From Fremontodendron californicum (Eukaryota > Streptophyta > Magnoliopsida > Malvales > Malvaceae), in assembly GCA_030761205.1 (NCBI GenBank), contig JAULJL010000027.1, positions 3,043,001 to 3,107,000 of the forward strand: a stretch of 64,000 bases of DNA, in the 5' to 3' direction. Below, one piece after another: positions 30,896 through 43,958 of this stretch. The notes under the pieces are model-generated. The model was given only the letters and a program-made list of their open reading frames with translations, did no database searches and had not been told where the DNA came from. Made by a program: the position numbers and the translations under genes. Positions within the stretch are counted from its first letter, which is position 1, and every line of letters begins with the position of its first letter.

Positions 30896-33258
30896 ATTTC
30901 TTGTTCTCTGCAGCGATGTTTGCATTTGAGAACATGGCAAATATTCATCTGGCCGCGAACCTGGTGACTTACTTCAATGGGTTTTTGCACTTCCAAGTAG
31001 CTGATGCAGCTAATGCTCTAACCAACTTCATGGGGACTGGTTATATCATTTCCATTCTGTTTGGCATCCTCGCAGACAGTTATATTGGCAGATTTAAAAC
31101 TGTCCTCCTTTCAGGATTCATCGAGTTTTTGGTATGTTAGATCTTATCATCAATCTATTTTTCCACTGAAATGGCCCAATAAGAGATGACTTGGGAGTTG
31201 GGAACCGCTCTAATTACTAGTAAATTAATAGTAATTCTTCATTTGTTTTTGTTTGTGAATGATCATTACATCTAGGGACTAGCATTGCTCTCAGTGCAAG
31301 CTCACTATCCAAGCCTCAAGCCACCTAGTTGTAACGTCTTTGATCCAAGTTCTAGCTGTGAGAAATTAAAAAATGGTGATGCTGCATTCCTCTACATAGC
31401 TCTATACTTGGTTGCTGCCGGAACAGGAGGGATTAAAGCTTCCTTACCATCCCATGGAGCTGATCAATTCGATGAGAAAGACCCCCGAGAGGCTAAGCAA
31501 ATGTCCAGTTTCTTCAACTTTTTATTACTAGCCGTCTGCCTTGGTGGTGCAGTTAGTTTAACGTTCATTGTCTGGCTTGATGATCACAAAGGATGGGATT
31601 TGGGATTCGGGATCTCTGCCATCGCTATGTTCTTGGGTGTCATCATTGCCCTAGCAGGATTTCCATTGTATAGGATACATGTTGTTCGAGGAACTAGTGT
31701 CATTCTCGAAATCATCCAGGTTTGCATGAAAAATTCATCAATTCTCTGCAAAATTTCTTTTTTACATCAATTACATGTTCTCTTTGTCAAAAATTAATAT
31801 TTATTCATATATAGTTTTCTCTACATGGATGAAACTTTTACTTGCTTTTGGTTTGCTTGAAGGTTTATGTTGCAGCCATACGTAACAGAAATCTTAAACT
31901 CCCTGAGAACCCTGTGGAGCTCTATGAGACTGACAAGGACAAGGAAGCTGCTTTGGAAGATGATTTCCTGCCTCACAGAGACGTTTACAGGTTTGATCCA
32001 AGTTCGGCTGTTTTGTTTCCTTTCTTTTTGATAAAAGCAGTTCATTATTAAGCATTCAATTTAAAACCAATTGGTATTAGGTGAAGAGATTTAACTACAG
32101 ACGAGACTTAACAAGGACAAACTCGAAAAAGGGATCTAAAGCAAAAATAACATAACAGAATCTAAACTCTAATACTATGTTAGAAGAAAAGAAATTCGTG
32201 TTTTCTCAACTGAAATTGTTTGTACAAAAGAGAATTCTATATATACAAGAGATTCTCATTAATTTAAATCGAATCATATTGTAATTACCTTAACATTCAT
32301 GTTGCCTATTCAATAAATAATCAATCAAAGAGGTATAAGAGTCTTATTTATCCTGTTTTATGATTGTATTTTCAGGTTCCTGGACAAAGCGGCCACTCGA
32401 ACAGCATCTACAGCTCAGACTCCAAATCCATGGAAACTCTGCAGGGTAACTCAAGTAGAAAATGCAAAAATAATTCTTGGAATGATCCCAATTTTTGCTT
32501 GTACCATAATCATGACCCTTTGTCTAGCTCAACTCCAAACCTTTTCTGTCCAACAAGGCCTCACCATGGACACAACCATCGTTGGCTCTTTCCACATACC
32601 ACCTGCCTCTCTATCAGTATTTCCCCTTGTTTTCTTGATTATCATAGTTCCCTTTTATGACCAAATTGTTGTACCTTTTCTCCGGAAGTTCACAGGGCAT
32701 CCCACGGGGATCACTCACCTTCAACGTATAGGAGTTGGCCTCATTCTTTCCTCCATATCCATGGCTGTAGCTGCAATAATGGAAGTGAAACGCAAAGCTG
32801 TGGCACGAGACAATAATATGCTAGATGCTATCCCAGTGATCCAACCATTGCCTATTAGCGTATTCTGGCTCTCATTCCAGTACTTCATATTCGGAATTGC
32901 CGACATGTTCACCTATGTGGGTCTTCTCGAGTTTTTCTATTCAGAGGCTCCCAAAGGACTTAAAACCGTCTCTACTTGCTTTTTGTGGAGTTCCATGGCA
33001 CTTGGCTACTGTCTCAGTACCATTTTGGTTAAGACAGTCAATAGAGCAACGAAAGATTTAACAAGCAGTGGAGGCTGGTTAGCAGGCAACAATATTAACA
33101 GGAATCATCTGAATCTCTTCTACTTGTTGCTTTCTTTACTGAGTTTGACCAATTTCATTGTCTATTTGGTTGTTGCAAGGCGTTATAAGTACAGCTCTGA
33201 CAGCCCTGTGGTTTCTTCTGGGGATGACAAAGCTGGAGCCAAGACGGAAGGGAACTAG
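30538..33258 (+). CDS. NRT1/PTR family transporter (NPF4-like), 590 aa, 6 exons
   Basis: Twelve-helix major-facilitator transporter. The NPF family moves nitrate, peptides or hormones; NPF4 members in Arabidopsis include abscisic acid/nitrate transporters. Exons: 30538-30540 (ATG alone), 30661-30757, 30914-31131, 31276-31719, 31863-31990, 32376-33258, closing in frame. Supporting features are LTNFMGTGY and LADSYIGRFKT (helices 2-3), the ALYLVAAGTGGIKASLPSHG region, GADQFDEKDP and FFNFLLLAV of the PTR2 signature, RFLDKAA, and LAQLQTFSVQQG with FHIPPASL in the second half. The usual ExxE pair of helix 1 is F36..E39 here, so the first acid is missing. NPF4 membership is by overall similarity; the substrate cannot be inferred. 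Confidence 0.88.
30852..30892. repeat. (AT)n microsatellite
   Basis: About 20 AT units in intron 2 of the transporter, close to its 3' splice site. Confidence 0.9.
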
Positions 33259-34050
33259 CTTTTGTAACGAATTAATTTAATGGACATTTTCTTTTCCTCC
33301 TTATTTTCTTTTCTACTTTCTTTTTATGTTTATTTCAATTGTAATCTGATGTCAAATTATTATTCATTTTCAATTGTATCCTAATGCTTGGTTTGCAATA
33401 TCATAATTAGAACTAGGAGTATGTCTTGTGTGCTAATATTGAATGTAGGCTTTGCTAAGGAGTGTATTAAAAACACTTTTAATAATATTTTTAAATTAAA
33501 TAAAATATTTGATAATTATTTCTTTTTTGAAAATGATAATTAATATATTGGTTCCAATATATTGAGTAAAAATGTATTCTTCTTTTTAAAATAAAAGTTT
33601 AATAAAAAAATACTAAAGATTCATTTATATTAATATAAAATTAATTTAATTTTATAAATTTTTATACGATTTGAATTTGTTTAATATGATTATTGTATTT
33701 TATATTTTATTCATGTAGATTATAAATATTAAATTTTGAATAAATTAAAAATATTTAATAATTTTTTAAAATAATATTTCCGATTCACATAATATAAATA
33801 TTTAATCGATTCAAAATTTTAGGTGCACGATAAATATAATTATATTATTAAATTTAATAATCAACTTATTAAAATATCAATATATGCACTTCCCTTCCCT
33901 CGTGTCACCTTGCCCAAGTTGCCACTTTTGAAATCCCAAACCCATTTTTTTCTCCATATTCAAAAACCCAAATTCAAAATCTCGAAAAGCCTTCCAATTC
34001 CAAGCCATCATTTTAATTGCTTTCGCTTCAGTTCAACTTCTTTCAACTTC
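33259..34050. other. Transporter 3' flank and cyclic phosphodiesterase promoter
   Basis: No gene. 33625-33830 is copy 2 of the AT-rich dispersed repeat also at 1305-1520. The frame stays open from there into 34051, but there is no upstream in-frame ATG. Confidence 0.5.
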
Positions 34051-35657
34051 ATGGGAACCCCAGAAGCCGTAGTTAAGAAAGATGTGTATTCGGTGTGGGC
34101 ACTTCCACCGGAAGACGTTACTGCCAGGGTGAAGATGTTGATGGCAGGTCTAAGATCCGAGTTCGGTGGGCCACAGTTCGAACCCCACGTCACGGTTGTT
34201 GGGGCCATCAGTTTAACAGCCGATGATGCGTTGGCCAAGTTCAGGTCAGCCTGTGATGGGCTCAAGGCGTATAATGCTACCGTCGACCGTGTGGCCACTG
34301 GGACTTTCTTTTATCAATGCGTCTTTTTGCTGCTTCATCCCACTCCTCAGGTAATTCCCATTTCATTTTTATTTCTTTGGGTTTCCTTCAATTTTTAAAA
34401 ATTCAAAGAACAGTTCTTTTTTTTTTTGGAGTAGTTGAAGTAAGAGTTTTATGCATTTTTCCAGGTGGTGGAAGCTAGTGCACATTGTACTGGCCGTTTT
34501 GGTTACAAGAGCTCCAAACGTAAGTTGTTACTACATTAAAGTGTTGTCTTTTCTTTTATAAAATCTTTGGCAATCTTAGTTATGTTTCATGGCATGGATC
34601 AGGGTATCATGTGAAAGTGGGGTAGATATTCTAGAACACCTCCTTAGGCACCCAAAAATTTCAATAACTTAGTACTAATTGCTAATGCTGAAATTATTAG
34701 ACTAACCCTTAGCTATATTAGGTGATTTAAAGCGATCATGGTGTTGCCTGGAAAGCTATCAATCAAAACCATTGGTGCTCTCTTGTAAAAAAGTTTTCGA
34801 GGGAAGAAACTTCTAAATATCACCCCTCAGCTGCAAAGATGCTTAGAATTATGTAATATCGAGTAACTAAGCAAGTAAAAGATAACATTTTGACTTGCTA
34901 CAAGTGTTCTATACTTTATAGGAAGGGAAAAAGAGAAAGAAAGAGGTCCAGGGGTGTTAAGGAGGGGCAAAATGTGCAGAATGGGTGAGTTTAACATTGT
35001 TAGTAATTGGTGCATCTTTCCACTAATTTTTTAAAACTGCAAAATGCTCAGACTTGTGTGAGTTCTTTAATGGTGTGCCTAAATGCACATACTCAATTTG
35101 ATTTCTTTGCTTTCAACTTGCAAAAGAAAGTCATTTGTTATCTTGATGTAGCATGTGTACCTGAAATCCATGTCCTTGCATTAGTTTGGTCAGTGGTTAG
35201 ATGAACTGTGGTTGGTAATTGCTGTTTGTCTTTAAGAATGGAGCAAACCTACTTTCTGGATGAGAAAAACTATCATCCTCATCTGATAATTGAAATAGAT
35301 TTTTCCAAATCAAAACAAAGCTTAATTGATCATCTTTCAGTTTCAACTTTAATGGGAAGATCACATATTTATACTTGTCCTTCTATTATGACATTATTTC
35401 TGTTGGTCACAAACTGACAATTGACAAAATACTTCTTCTATTTCCTTGTAGCATACATGCCACATCTTAGCCTCCTTTATGCTAACCTGACAGAAGAAGA
35501 GAAGAAGAAAGCTCAAGAAAAAGCTAATATGCTTGACGAAAGCATCGGTAGCCTGAGTTTTCAGATAAGTCGCCTTGCATTGTATAAAACAGACACTGAG
35601 GACAAAACCCTCAAATCCTGGAAGAAGGTTGCTGAATGCAACCTCAGCCCCAATTAG
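34051..35657 (+). CDS. Cyclic phosphodiesterase (2H superfamily), 186 aa, 3 exons
   Basis: Hydrolyses ADP-ribose 1'',2''-cyclic phosphate, a by-product of tRNA splicing, to the 1''-phosphate. Exons: 34051-34350, 34465-34519, 35452-35657, closing in frame. The two catalytic HxT/S motifs of the 2H family are PHVTVVG (H46, T48) and PHLSLLY (H123, S125). Spacing and total length are close to Arabidopsis CPDase (At4g18930, 181 aa; its histidines are 42 and 119). The start is the first ATG (MGTPEAVVKK); the open frame upstream has none. No transit peptide, so it is presumably cytosolic. Intron 2 is long (932 bp). Confidence 0.93.
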
Positions 35658-36643
35658 CTCTTTCTCTTCTGTTACTAATGCAAATAGCACCTAATAAGAT
35701 TTTACCATATAATCATCCTTTTTTTTATAATGCATATAGGTTGTAATAAAACTGACATTGTCATCTTGCCTGCATCAGTGATAGTGTACCTGTGCTGGTT
35801 CTGAGTAATTACAATGAGTTATGATGATGATGCACTATATATATTATCAGTAATTAGATGTCTTTACGGTTGCATACCTTGAGAACAGCAGCTAGCCACT
35901 AATCATCTAGGCAATTTGCCAAGTCGACCAAGTGTTGCAACATATTTGCATAGTCAATTACTATAAGTGGTGTTCTGTTTTGTTTATGGGGTCAATAAAA
36001 GTTTTCTTACACTAATGCCTTAAATTTAAAGAAGAGAAGCAGCGGTCTTATGGAGCAAGTTTATAGCATGTTATTATAATTAAAATTGATACTACCAGGT
36101 AATAATTAGATGACTTGTGCATACAGGCAAGGCATCAGAGAACATGTCAAGAAATTATCTGTCTGATATGGTTTCTGGTTAGTTTGAAGAAGACAAAACC
36201 AGAGGGGCAAGCATGAAACATCCCATTCAATATGGCTAAAATTATATTTAAGATTGGAAAAGAGGAAAATATATGAAAGGAATGAAACGGAAATTTGATT
36301 TCATTGTCTAAATTGGATGAAATTGCATGGTTATCAAGAGCTTTGTTGACAATTTGAACCGCTCCTACCTACATCTTTTATTAGGAGAGATTTAGAAGCT
36401 CACAAAATTCAACTGTCAGAATTCATTATTCCTTAATCCTTATTCTTGATCCATATTCAAAAGTCCCTTACTATTTAATGTCCTTATGGACATGAAATTT
36501 CCTAGGAAAACATTGACTAAAGTTGGAGCCTAGTTACTAAAAAAACAGTGACTATGAATCTCCACAAATCCAAGTTCAAATATTTAAACAATTACGTTGA
36601 CATTGGAACAGAGATTTTTGTGATGTGAAATCTGGTGGTAAAA
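35658..36643. other. Intergenic region
   Basis: 3' flank of the phosphodiesterase. No other feature recognised. Confidence 0.4.
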
Positions 36644-37190
36644 GTACCTAAGAAGTTTTTGTACTTTACCATCTAATTTAAATTAGTCATAAATTAGTCA
36701 TTTTATTACAAAATTAGGTAATTTAATCTTTGTATTTTTAAAATTGAAGCAAAAAGGCAAAATCATTGACTAATGTAACAGGAACTGTTAAAAAAGCTGA
36801 CGTGACATTTAACATTGTGTTTATTTGATAATTTGGATGTCAAATACTGACGTGACACCAATAAAATATATTATTTTAAGTTGACGTGGACAAAATAACA
36901 AGCTATGTTTGACAAAAATGTCTCATCAAATTATTTTTTGTCAACTTAATTTATTATTTTGTCCACGTCAGCTTAAAATAATATATTTTATTGGTGCCAC
37001 ATCATCAAATGAACACAAGATTAAATGCCACAACAGCTTTTTTAACAGTTCTCGTTACACTAGTTAATGATTTTACCTTTTTACTTCAATTTTAAAAGTA
37101 TAGGGATTAAATTTGGAATTTTTATAATAGATGGATTAATTTGTATTAGATGGTATAGTATATAAACTTTTCAGGCAATTGGACCGAAAA
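36644..37190. mobile_element. Inverted-repeat (foldback/MITE-like) element
   Basis: The two halves are reverse complements with an unpaired centre near 36905-36940. Shared words include GACGTGGACAAAATAA, CCAATAAAATATATTATTTT, CTGTTAAAAAAGCTG and TTTTAAAATTGAAG. Ends read about TAAGAAGTTTTTGTACTTTA on the left and its relative in AAACTTTTCAGG on the right. There is no ORF. Exact ends and target duplication are uncertain. Confidence 0.75.
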
Positions 37191-37499
37191 TTTGCTAATG
37201 GTAAATTGGGCTTTCACAGCTTGACCTAGCTGGATCCTGGAAGAGCTTAGCTTTTCCGCAAACTTTTCCTGAGACAAGGCACCCAACACAGTTGGAAAAT
37301 CGTTGGACTGAAGATAACCCTTCCCAACCAGAAAGAAAAGAATGATTCCAAAAGGTATTCAACCTGTAAAAGCAACTTGATAGTTGAGAAATTCCCATTA
37401 CTAATTTCAACTACCAGGCAGGAAGGTAGCAAGGAAAGAAATATAAACATGTAAATAGATTCAGAATAGTGGCGGCCTAAATTCAGGGTTGGTCCCTGT

Positions 37500-37951
37500 T
37501 AGGGCTGTAATCGAGCCGAGCCGAGCTCGAATACTGAGAAGCTCGAGCTCGATTCGAAACTCGAGGCTCGAAGCTCGGTTCGAGCTCGATCGAGTATCAT
37601 TTTTTAAGCTCGAGCTCTGCTCGAGATAAAATCGAACTATTCGAGCTCGACTCGATTAGGCTCGTTTATATACTCGAGCTCGAGTTCGAGCTCGAATTAA
37701 GGGTTTTTAAGTATGTATATATATATTAAGGGTAAAATAGTAAATTAATAATAAAAATATTATAAATAAAAAAAGCTCGATTAGGCTCGTGAGCTGCTCG
37801 AATCGGGTATTAAGATACTCGAACTCGGCTCGCTCGATAGCTCGAGCTGCTCGAGCTCGAGTTCGGCTCGATAATGACCGAATCGAATTCGAGTTTTTTT
37901 CGAGTCGAACTCGAATAGCTTGCGAGCACAGCTGTCTCGTTTACACCCCTA
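37500..37951. mobile_element. hAT-type MITE, GAGCTCGAG-rich family, copy 1
   Basis: 452 bp. It starts TAGGGCTGTAATCGAG and ends CGTTTACACCCCTA, and is flanked by exact GTCCCTGT duplications (37492-37499, 37952-37959). The arms are packed with GAGCTCGAG, CGAGCCGAG and related words, so it can fold over its whole length. The ORF over it is a by-product. Confidence 0.9.
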
Positions 37952-37959
37952 GTCCCTGT

Positions 37960-39298
37960 AAGTTTTCCTGTGATACTTATCTTTTTCTTTATTCATCACA
38001 TGTTGTGAATGACATAAGGCCATGTTTATTAGTCAACAAAATAAATAAAACAGCCTCATTCGTTTTTCTCAGGATAATCATGAATAGCTGGAATGGACAG
38101 TGAACCTTAGCCAATTCCCCTACTTAGTCAAAACGCCATCCAATATTCACAATATACCACTCTGGAATTTGTCAATCCCCATACCATGTTTGTTTTCAAC
38201 AAATTGCTTACAAAAGGATATACAAAAGCATCTATCCATCAAGATTATATCTTAGTTCTTAAACATGATAATCAAATCCCACTTGCAACCTTAAACAATG
38301 TGGCTTTTTCTTCAAGTTATGATTCAAATTTTAAACATAACTTAGCTTGAAAGTCAGACAAATTTTTAAATTGGTTTGAGTCTTTGAGGAAAAATGAAAG
38401 CAAAATATGATAATAATAATAAGCCTTTAAATAAATCTCTAAATTTTTATTTTTATGTTCAAACTTTTGTATCTCCAAACACCAACAATTTCTGCCAGGT
38501 CCAAAACCTTTTTTGTTTTTCTTATTTTGGTGAGGCTCTTTCAAACAAAGAATAATTATCTTTCTCAAAATCGAAATTAATAAGATTACATATATTTTCT
38601 AAAATATATGTCAATCTTTTAACATGTTTACGATAATGTATAAAAAACGAATTCTTCAAGCAAATCAATTAACACCAATTGTCCCATATTGCCTACCACA
38701 CAGATTGTCACGTGGTACAAAAAAGCTACGACAATTCTTAATTTATGGAATACGAATACGACATCGTTTGTTCTAGGATAATCCGTGTTAAATTCATCAA
38801 CCCTTTCCACACAACTAACCTGCACTACAACCGTTTCCGTTTATCATTCATCAACGGTGCCGATTGTTAACCCTTTCCACAAATATCAAAAGTAGAAAGT
38901 CGTCGTTTTTCATTTATCGTCTCGTCCGGTGCGCCGTTAGCCCCGTGTGTAAGTTAGTCAACTACCTCTTATCCTACGCCATATCGCCGAAATTCCCCTC
39001 ACGCGTCCGCGGCGTGTGAATGACACACCCCTTAGGAAAAAATCCGCGATGTTACTGCCACTGAAACTTCAACAACTGCTGTTCCAGCTTTCATTTCCTT
39101 TCTCTTTTTTCTCTCTTTAAAACCTCCCCAAAATCTCTCTCTCTCGACTCTCATTAGATCCTATTTCTGTTTAAATCTTGTTTAATTAAGAATTTAATCA
39201 AATTAAAAATCATACTCAGTTTGGATATGCGAAGAAAAGTAGTAATCTTTCATTGATTTCCTTATTCTTCATTTTTTAATTTTTTTTTTATAAAAGTG
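37960..39298. other. Intergenic region and BHP-type kinase promoter
   Basis: No gene recognised. 38850-39180 is less AT-rich and contains a CT-rich leader-like stretch (CTCTCTCTCTCGACTCTC at about 39135), consistent with promoter and 5' leader. Confidence 0.45.
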
Positions 39299-42200
39299 AT
39301 GGAAAACAAAGCGGCGGTGAGGTTTACGTTAGGGAGGCAATCGTCGATGGCACCGGAGAGAGACAGAGGCGAAGCGGATGGAAAAGATAAAGAGGAAGGA
39401 GAAGAAATAGACGGAGGAGTTAGGCTGATGTACTTAGCCAACGAAGGTGACTTGGACGGCATTCGCGAGCTCTTAGACTCGGGGATCAACGTTAATTTCC
39501 GCGACATCGATGATCGGACGGCTCTCCATATTGCCGCCTGTCGGGGACAGAACGACGTCGTTTCCTTGCTCCTTCAACGTGGCGCCACCGTCGAATCTAA
39601 AGATCGCTGGGGAAGCACTGTAAGCAAAATCCCAAATCGCCTCCTATTTTGCTCTTTTCTTAATTTTTTTTTTTCTAATACATATTTTTATTTTGGTGAA
39701 ATAGCCTTTGGCGGATGCTATATATTATAAGAATCATGATGTGATTAAGCTTTTGGAGAAACATGGAGCTAAGCCTTTGGTAAGTTTTTGCATTTTCCAT
39801 TTGGAATTTTTTTTTTTCTTTTTTTGCTGATTATTTATTGATATTGATTGTTGAATTTTGGTTATAGATGGCTCCAATGCATGTAAATCATGCGCGTGAA
39901 GTCCCAGAATATGAAATTGATCCAAAAGAACTTGATTTTACTAACAGCGTCCACATTACTAAGGTAATCTCTTTTTTGATTATACGTAATTGATCATGAT
40001 TTCATAACAGTTTAAATCGTAGTTATATAGGATTAATTTTATTGGATAATTGAGGAAGTCTTGGGGACTAGCTAATATTGGCCACATTGCATTGATAAGG
40101 AGGAAATAATTTTGCATTCCACCTGTTTCTCTAACATAAAACTTATCAAAGTTTGTAAAAAAAAGCTTGGAATTTTTAAAATAGTGGCTCGATTGTTGCA
40201 CTGTAAGTTCTTTTGTTTCTTCTAGTTGTGGTGGTAAGTTTGAGCAGACAATGTGGAGTCGCTAGATGACCAGTAAAAGATATTTTTTGTTGCATAGAGC
40301 AAAGAGTTTCGTAATCAATGCAATGCATGTTTGATAAGAGACACGTAAAGGCCAATAGGCAAGTCTATGAGCAAAGTGCCTACTAAAAACCTAGGCTGTT
40401 TTTGTGACTTCATGTTAATGTATGTGCAACTCATTATCTAATGAGCCTGTGCTTTTGCATCTTTTTAATTTTATCTTAGCTGCTGTTGGTCTAAGTATCT
40501 CTGTGATTAAATTGCAGGGAACCTTCTGTATAGCCTCATGGCGTGGAACACAAGTTGCTGTTAAAAAGCTTGGGGATGAAGTTATTACTGATGAGGATAA
40601 AGTGTAAGTTGTTCATAAGTGAAGGTTTTCTTCCTGTTTCCATTTTTTTGTAGGGGGTCTTGGGGGGGGGGGGGGGTTGGTGGGCTTGGGTGAGAGAACC
40701 ACTGGACCATGCCGGGTCCTTTTATTCCCATAAAGTATGATATTTGATATTTGATTTTTTTTTTTTCTTTCCAGGAGGGCATTTAGAGATGAACTTGAAT
40801 TATTTCAGAAAATTCGACATCCAAATGTAGTCCAATTTCTTGGTGCAGTAACTCAAAGTAGTCCGATGATGATTGTGACAGAATATTTACCCAAGGTTTT
40901 ACTCTAAGCATCTAATTTGCTATCATAGCATCTATGGTCTCTCCATGCATTTACGTATGTCAGATTTTTTGGCTTGCTGAGTTGATTTCAACTTGTTGTG
41001 AACTCTGGTTGTTATGAATTCTTTTGTTGTGTAGGAAACTTTGGATAATTTGTTGATATGGAATTGCAATGCCAGATCTTTGTTTTTTTGGCTTTTTTTT
41101 TTTTTTTTTTGTGATTTTATGGAGGATAAAAATGTGGATGGATAATAAGATTTTGTAAAATATAGCTCTAAGATTATTTGTTTCATTAGGAGTTCGCTTT
41201 TCAAATATTAATTCACTGTTTATTTTGCAGGGAGATTTACGAGCACTTTTGAAAAGTAAAGGAGCGTTGAAACCAATGAGAGCTCTGAGATTTGCACTTG
41301 ATATTGCAAGGTTTGTTACTGTATTATTGCATTGGATTTGATAAACTATTGCTTGAGTATGCCACATTGACAGATGGCTATTTTCCTTGTCATAAATGGA
41401 CAGTTTGATGTCAATTTTGACTTGAGAGTTACAGCTAATTATAAAGGAGTAGATATTTTGTTACATGGTAGCTATCTTTGTCAAGACTCAAGAATATGGA
41501 TAGGCGAATCGAAAATCTGCAAAATCATGATACTTTAGTGTAGGGAGACTGCACTTTTTGATCTTAGATGATTGAAGTTGAGAATTTGGGATGATCACTA
41601 CAAAACTTAAGCTTAGAGTTAGGTGAGAGAAATTAAACTGATTAATGCATGGTCTAGGTGAAGGAAGGTTTTACTAGGTGATAGTCTCTGACGGCTGAAC
41701 TTGAAAGATCATTAACATATCTTCCACAATTTTGCAGGGGAATGAATTATTTGCATGAGAATAAACCAGCACCAATAATTCACCGTGATCTTGAGCCTTC
41801 GTAAGTTTTCTTGTTCAGATCGGTTTTTCTTTTCCTAACAAATATGTATATCCATGACCAAAAAATAGCTTTAGTTTTGTATAAAAGACATGTTGTCTGC
41901 CTTAATTTTCTGAAAGTCAGCACCTTTTATGTGCCTGCAATTGAAATAACAGAAACATTTTGCGGGATGACTCTGGACATCTGAAAGTCGCAGATTTTGG
42001 TGTTAGCAAGCTGCTCACAGTTAAAGAAGATAAACCTCTAACTTGTCTAGAGACATCGTGTGAGTTCTCTTTCTGTTTGGTTCTAATTATCCCCCTTCTT
42101 ACTCTGTAAGCAGTCATTTTAGAAATTATCTGGATATGTAGGGCTTTATTTTGTATAAACAAATTCTCTTATCTTTAACCTGAAACATGTTGGTTATTAT

Positions 42201-43649
42201 TGTCACAGGCCGATACGTTGCTCCAGAGGTTTTCAAAAATGATGACTATGATACCAAAGTGGATGTGTTTTCATTTGCTCTGATCCTACAGGAGGTAAAT
42301 TTTCAGGCTTCAACTCATATGTTAAATGAATGAAGTTTTAAATCAATGGCCTAACTCAATCCCCTTTCTTGTGTGTGTTGTTCTGTCTTTTATTTGTTTT
42401 CCCTTTTATTCTTTTTTGTTCTTTGACAAAGTCTAATGATCGCAACAGGCTTGATAAGTGATTTTAATGTGGAATATTTTTAGATGATTGAAGGCTACCC
42501 ACCATTTTCTGCAAAGCAAGACAATGAAGTTCCCAAGGCATATGCATCAAGGGAGCGTCCGCCTTTCAAAGCTCCATCTAAGCATTACGCCCATGGGCTC
42601 AAAGAGTGAGTACTACATTTAGTATTCTTTAATAATGAGTAAATTTACTCCTGTTTTTTAGCTTTCTATACTATTTTGAGGACTCTAGCATTATGGTTTC
42701 TAACACTTCTAACACTAGTGTAGCCTTTTAGTTTGTCATCAAACTTAATTCTGGGTGTTTAGTTTGAATTATATACACTTTTTCATGGCACCACACATAT
42801 ACTCACATGCATGCATAGCTCTTTCAAAGTTTAATCCCTTAGGCTTTTCAGAAAGGATTTGATAACATATTAGTTCTGTGAATTAACTTTTAGCATATTA
42901 GTCATTGTATTTCTCTGTCAGAATGTATCTAGGGGCCTGATAATATATAAAAGTACGCTCCTGCTTACAGGTTAATCGTGGATTGTTGGAATGAGAAGCC
43001 TGCTAAGCGACCGACATTCAGACAGATAATAACAAGACTGGAATCCATTCACAACAGTTTCAGTCATAAAAAGCGTTGGAAGGTATCCTCTCTCTTTCTC
43101 GAAACCCCCATTCTGCCATTCTCTTGCAGTCATTTTCTCTGAGTGTGAATGCATGCTTGTGTGGTGTCATATTGCCAGCAGAAGCATTGATTGGCAAATA
43201 AGAACGCAAACAGTTATGAGATTTTGTTTGAGGGAATTAGTTTCTTCTTGATACATGCTGTATAAATTATGATCCCAGAATGGAAGGTCAGAAGTTATGA
43301 TCGAATTTTGAGTGTATATCGTGTTTCAATGTCGTACAAAGTTGCCAAATTTCCTGTTATTGAATGGCCAGCAGAATCTAGGTCGTTAGTGCAGGATGAT
43401 GTTGGTTCGGCGAGTCTTTATTAAAAACGGTCTAATCAGTCATTCATTTGTTGGCTGGAATTGATAAGCTAAACATCTGTTAATTTGGTCTATTGTTTTA
43501 CCATTAGGCTGATAATTTTTTCTCTATGGGTGCTTTATGTACAGGTTAGACCGTTAAAATGCTTCCAGAATCTGGAGGCAATGCTGAAGAAAGATCATTC
43601 TAGTCCAAGCAGCCGTAGCTGTTCATCTCGTTCTACTGACAGCATATGA
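39299..43649 (+). CDS. BHP: Ankyrin-repeat Raf-like kinase, BHP/integrin-linked-kinase type, 457 aa, 12 exons
   Basis: Group C Raf-like protein kinase related to Arabidopsis At4g18950 (BHP), which acts in blue-light-dependent H+-ATPase phosphorylation in guard cells. Exons: 39299-39619, 39705-39779, 39868-39963, 40518-40603, 40775-40895, 41231-41310, 41738-41800, 41953-42059, 42209-42294, 42484-42605, 42971-43082, 43545-43649, closing in frame. Ankyrin repeats cover about 40-140 (DDRTALHIAACRGQNDVV, DRWGST). The kinase covers about 160-430: VAVKKL lysine, HPNVVQFLGA, HRDLEPSN (D277, with E279 in place of the usual lysine), DFG (D295), APEVF and KPAKRPTFRQII. The glycine loop is degenerate (ITKGTFCIASWRG). 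The Lys-to-Glu change is also in the Arabidopsis relatives as I recall them, so it is a family trait. Orthology to BHP is supported by gene order. Confidence 0.92.
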
Positions 43650-43958
43650 GTGACTTGATCTTGACTGATGGTTTATCTTCCAAAGCTTATAATTGTGCAT
43701 AAATTTTCATATTCACTTGTTCAGTTTGTTGCCCAAAGGGATCAAGTTGTAATCAGGAGCATAACCATTTTGTTTTCCACGCTAATTTGTTTGTAGTCAT
43801 TGAATTTGATGTTTCAGATTTGTTCTCTCCCTTTGCATTGTGTCGTGGGCTTGAGAACTACATTTGTATCATTCCATAGCGTTGTATCTTTTTCCCGTAC
43901 ATAAAATGTTGTCATAATCCAAACTTACAAATTTTAACAATTCTAATGTATGGAAGTA

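Noticed and set aside
37789..38103. 104-codon ORF rich in Ser, Arg and Leu
   Set aside because: Its first half is the GAGCTCGAG-rich MITE arm; the frame continues by chance.
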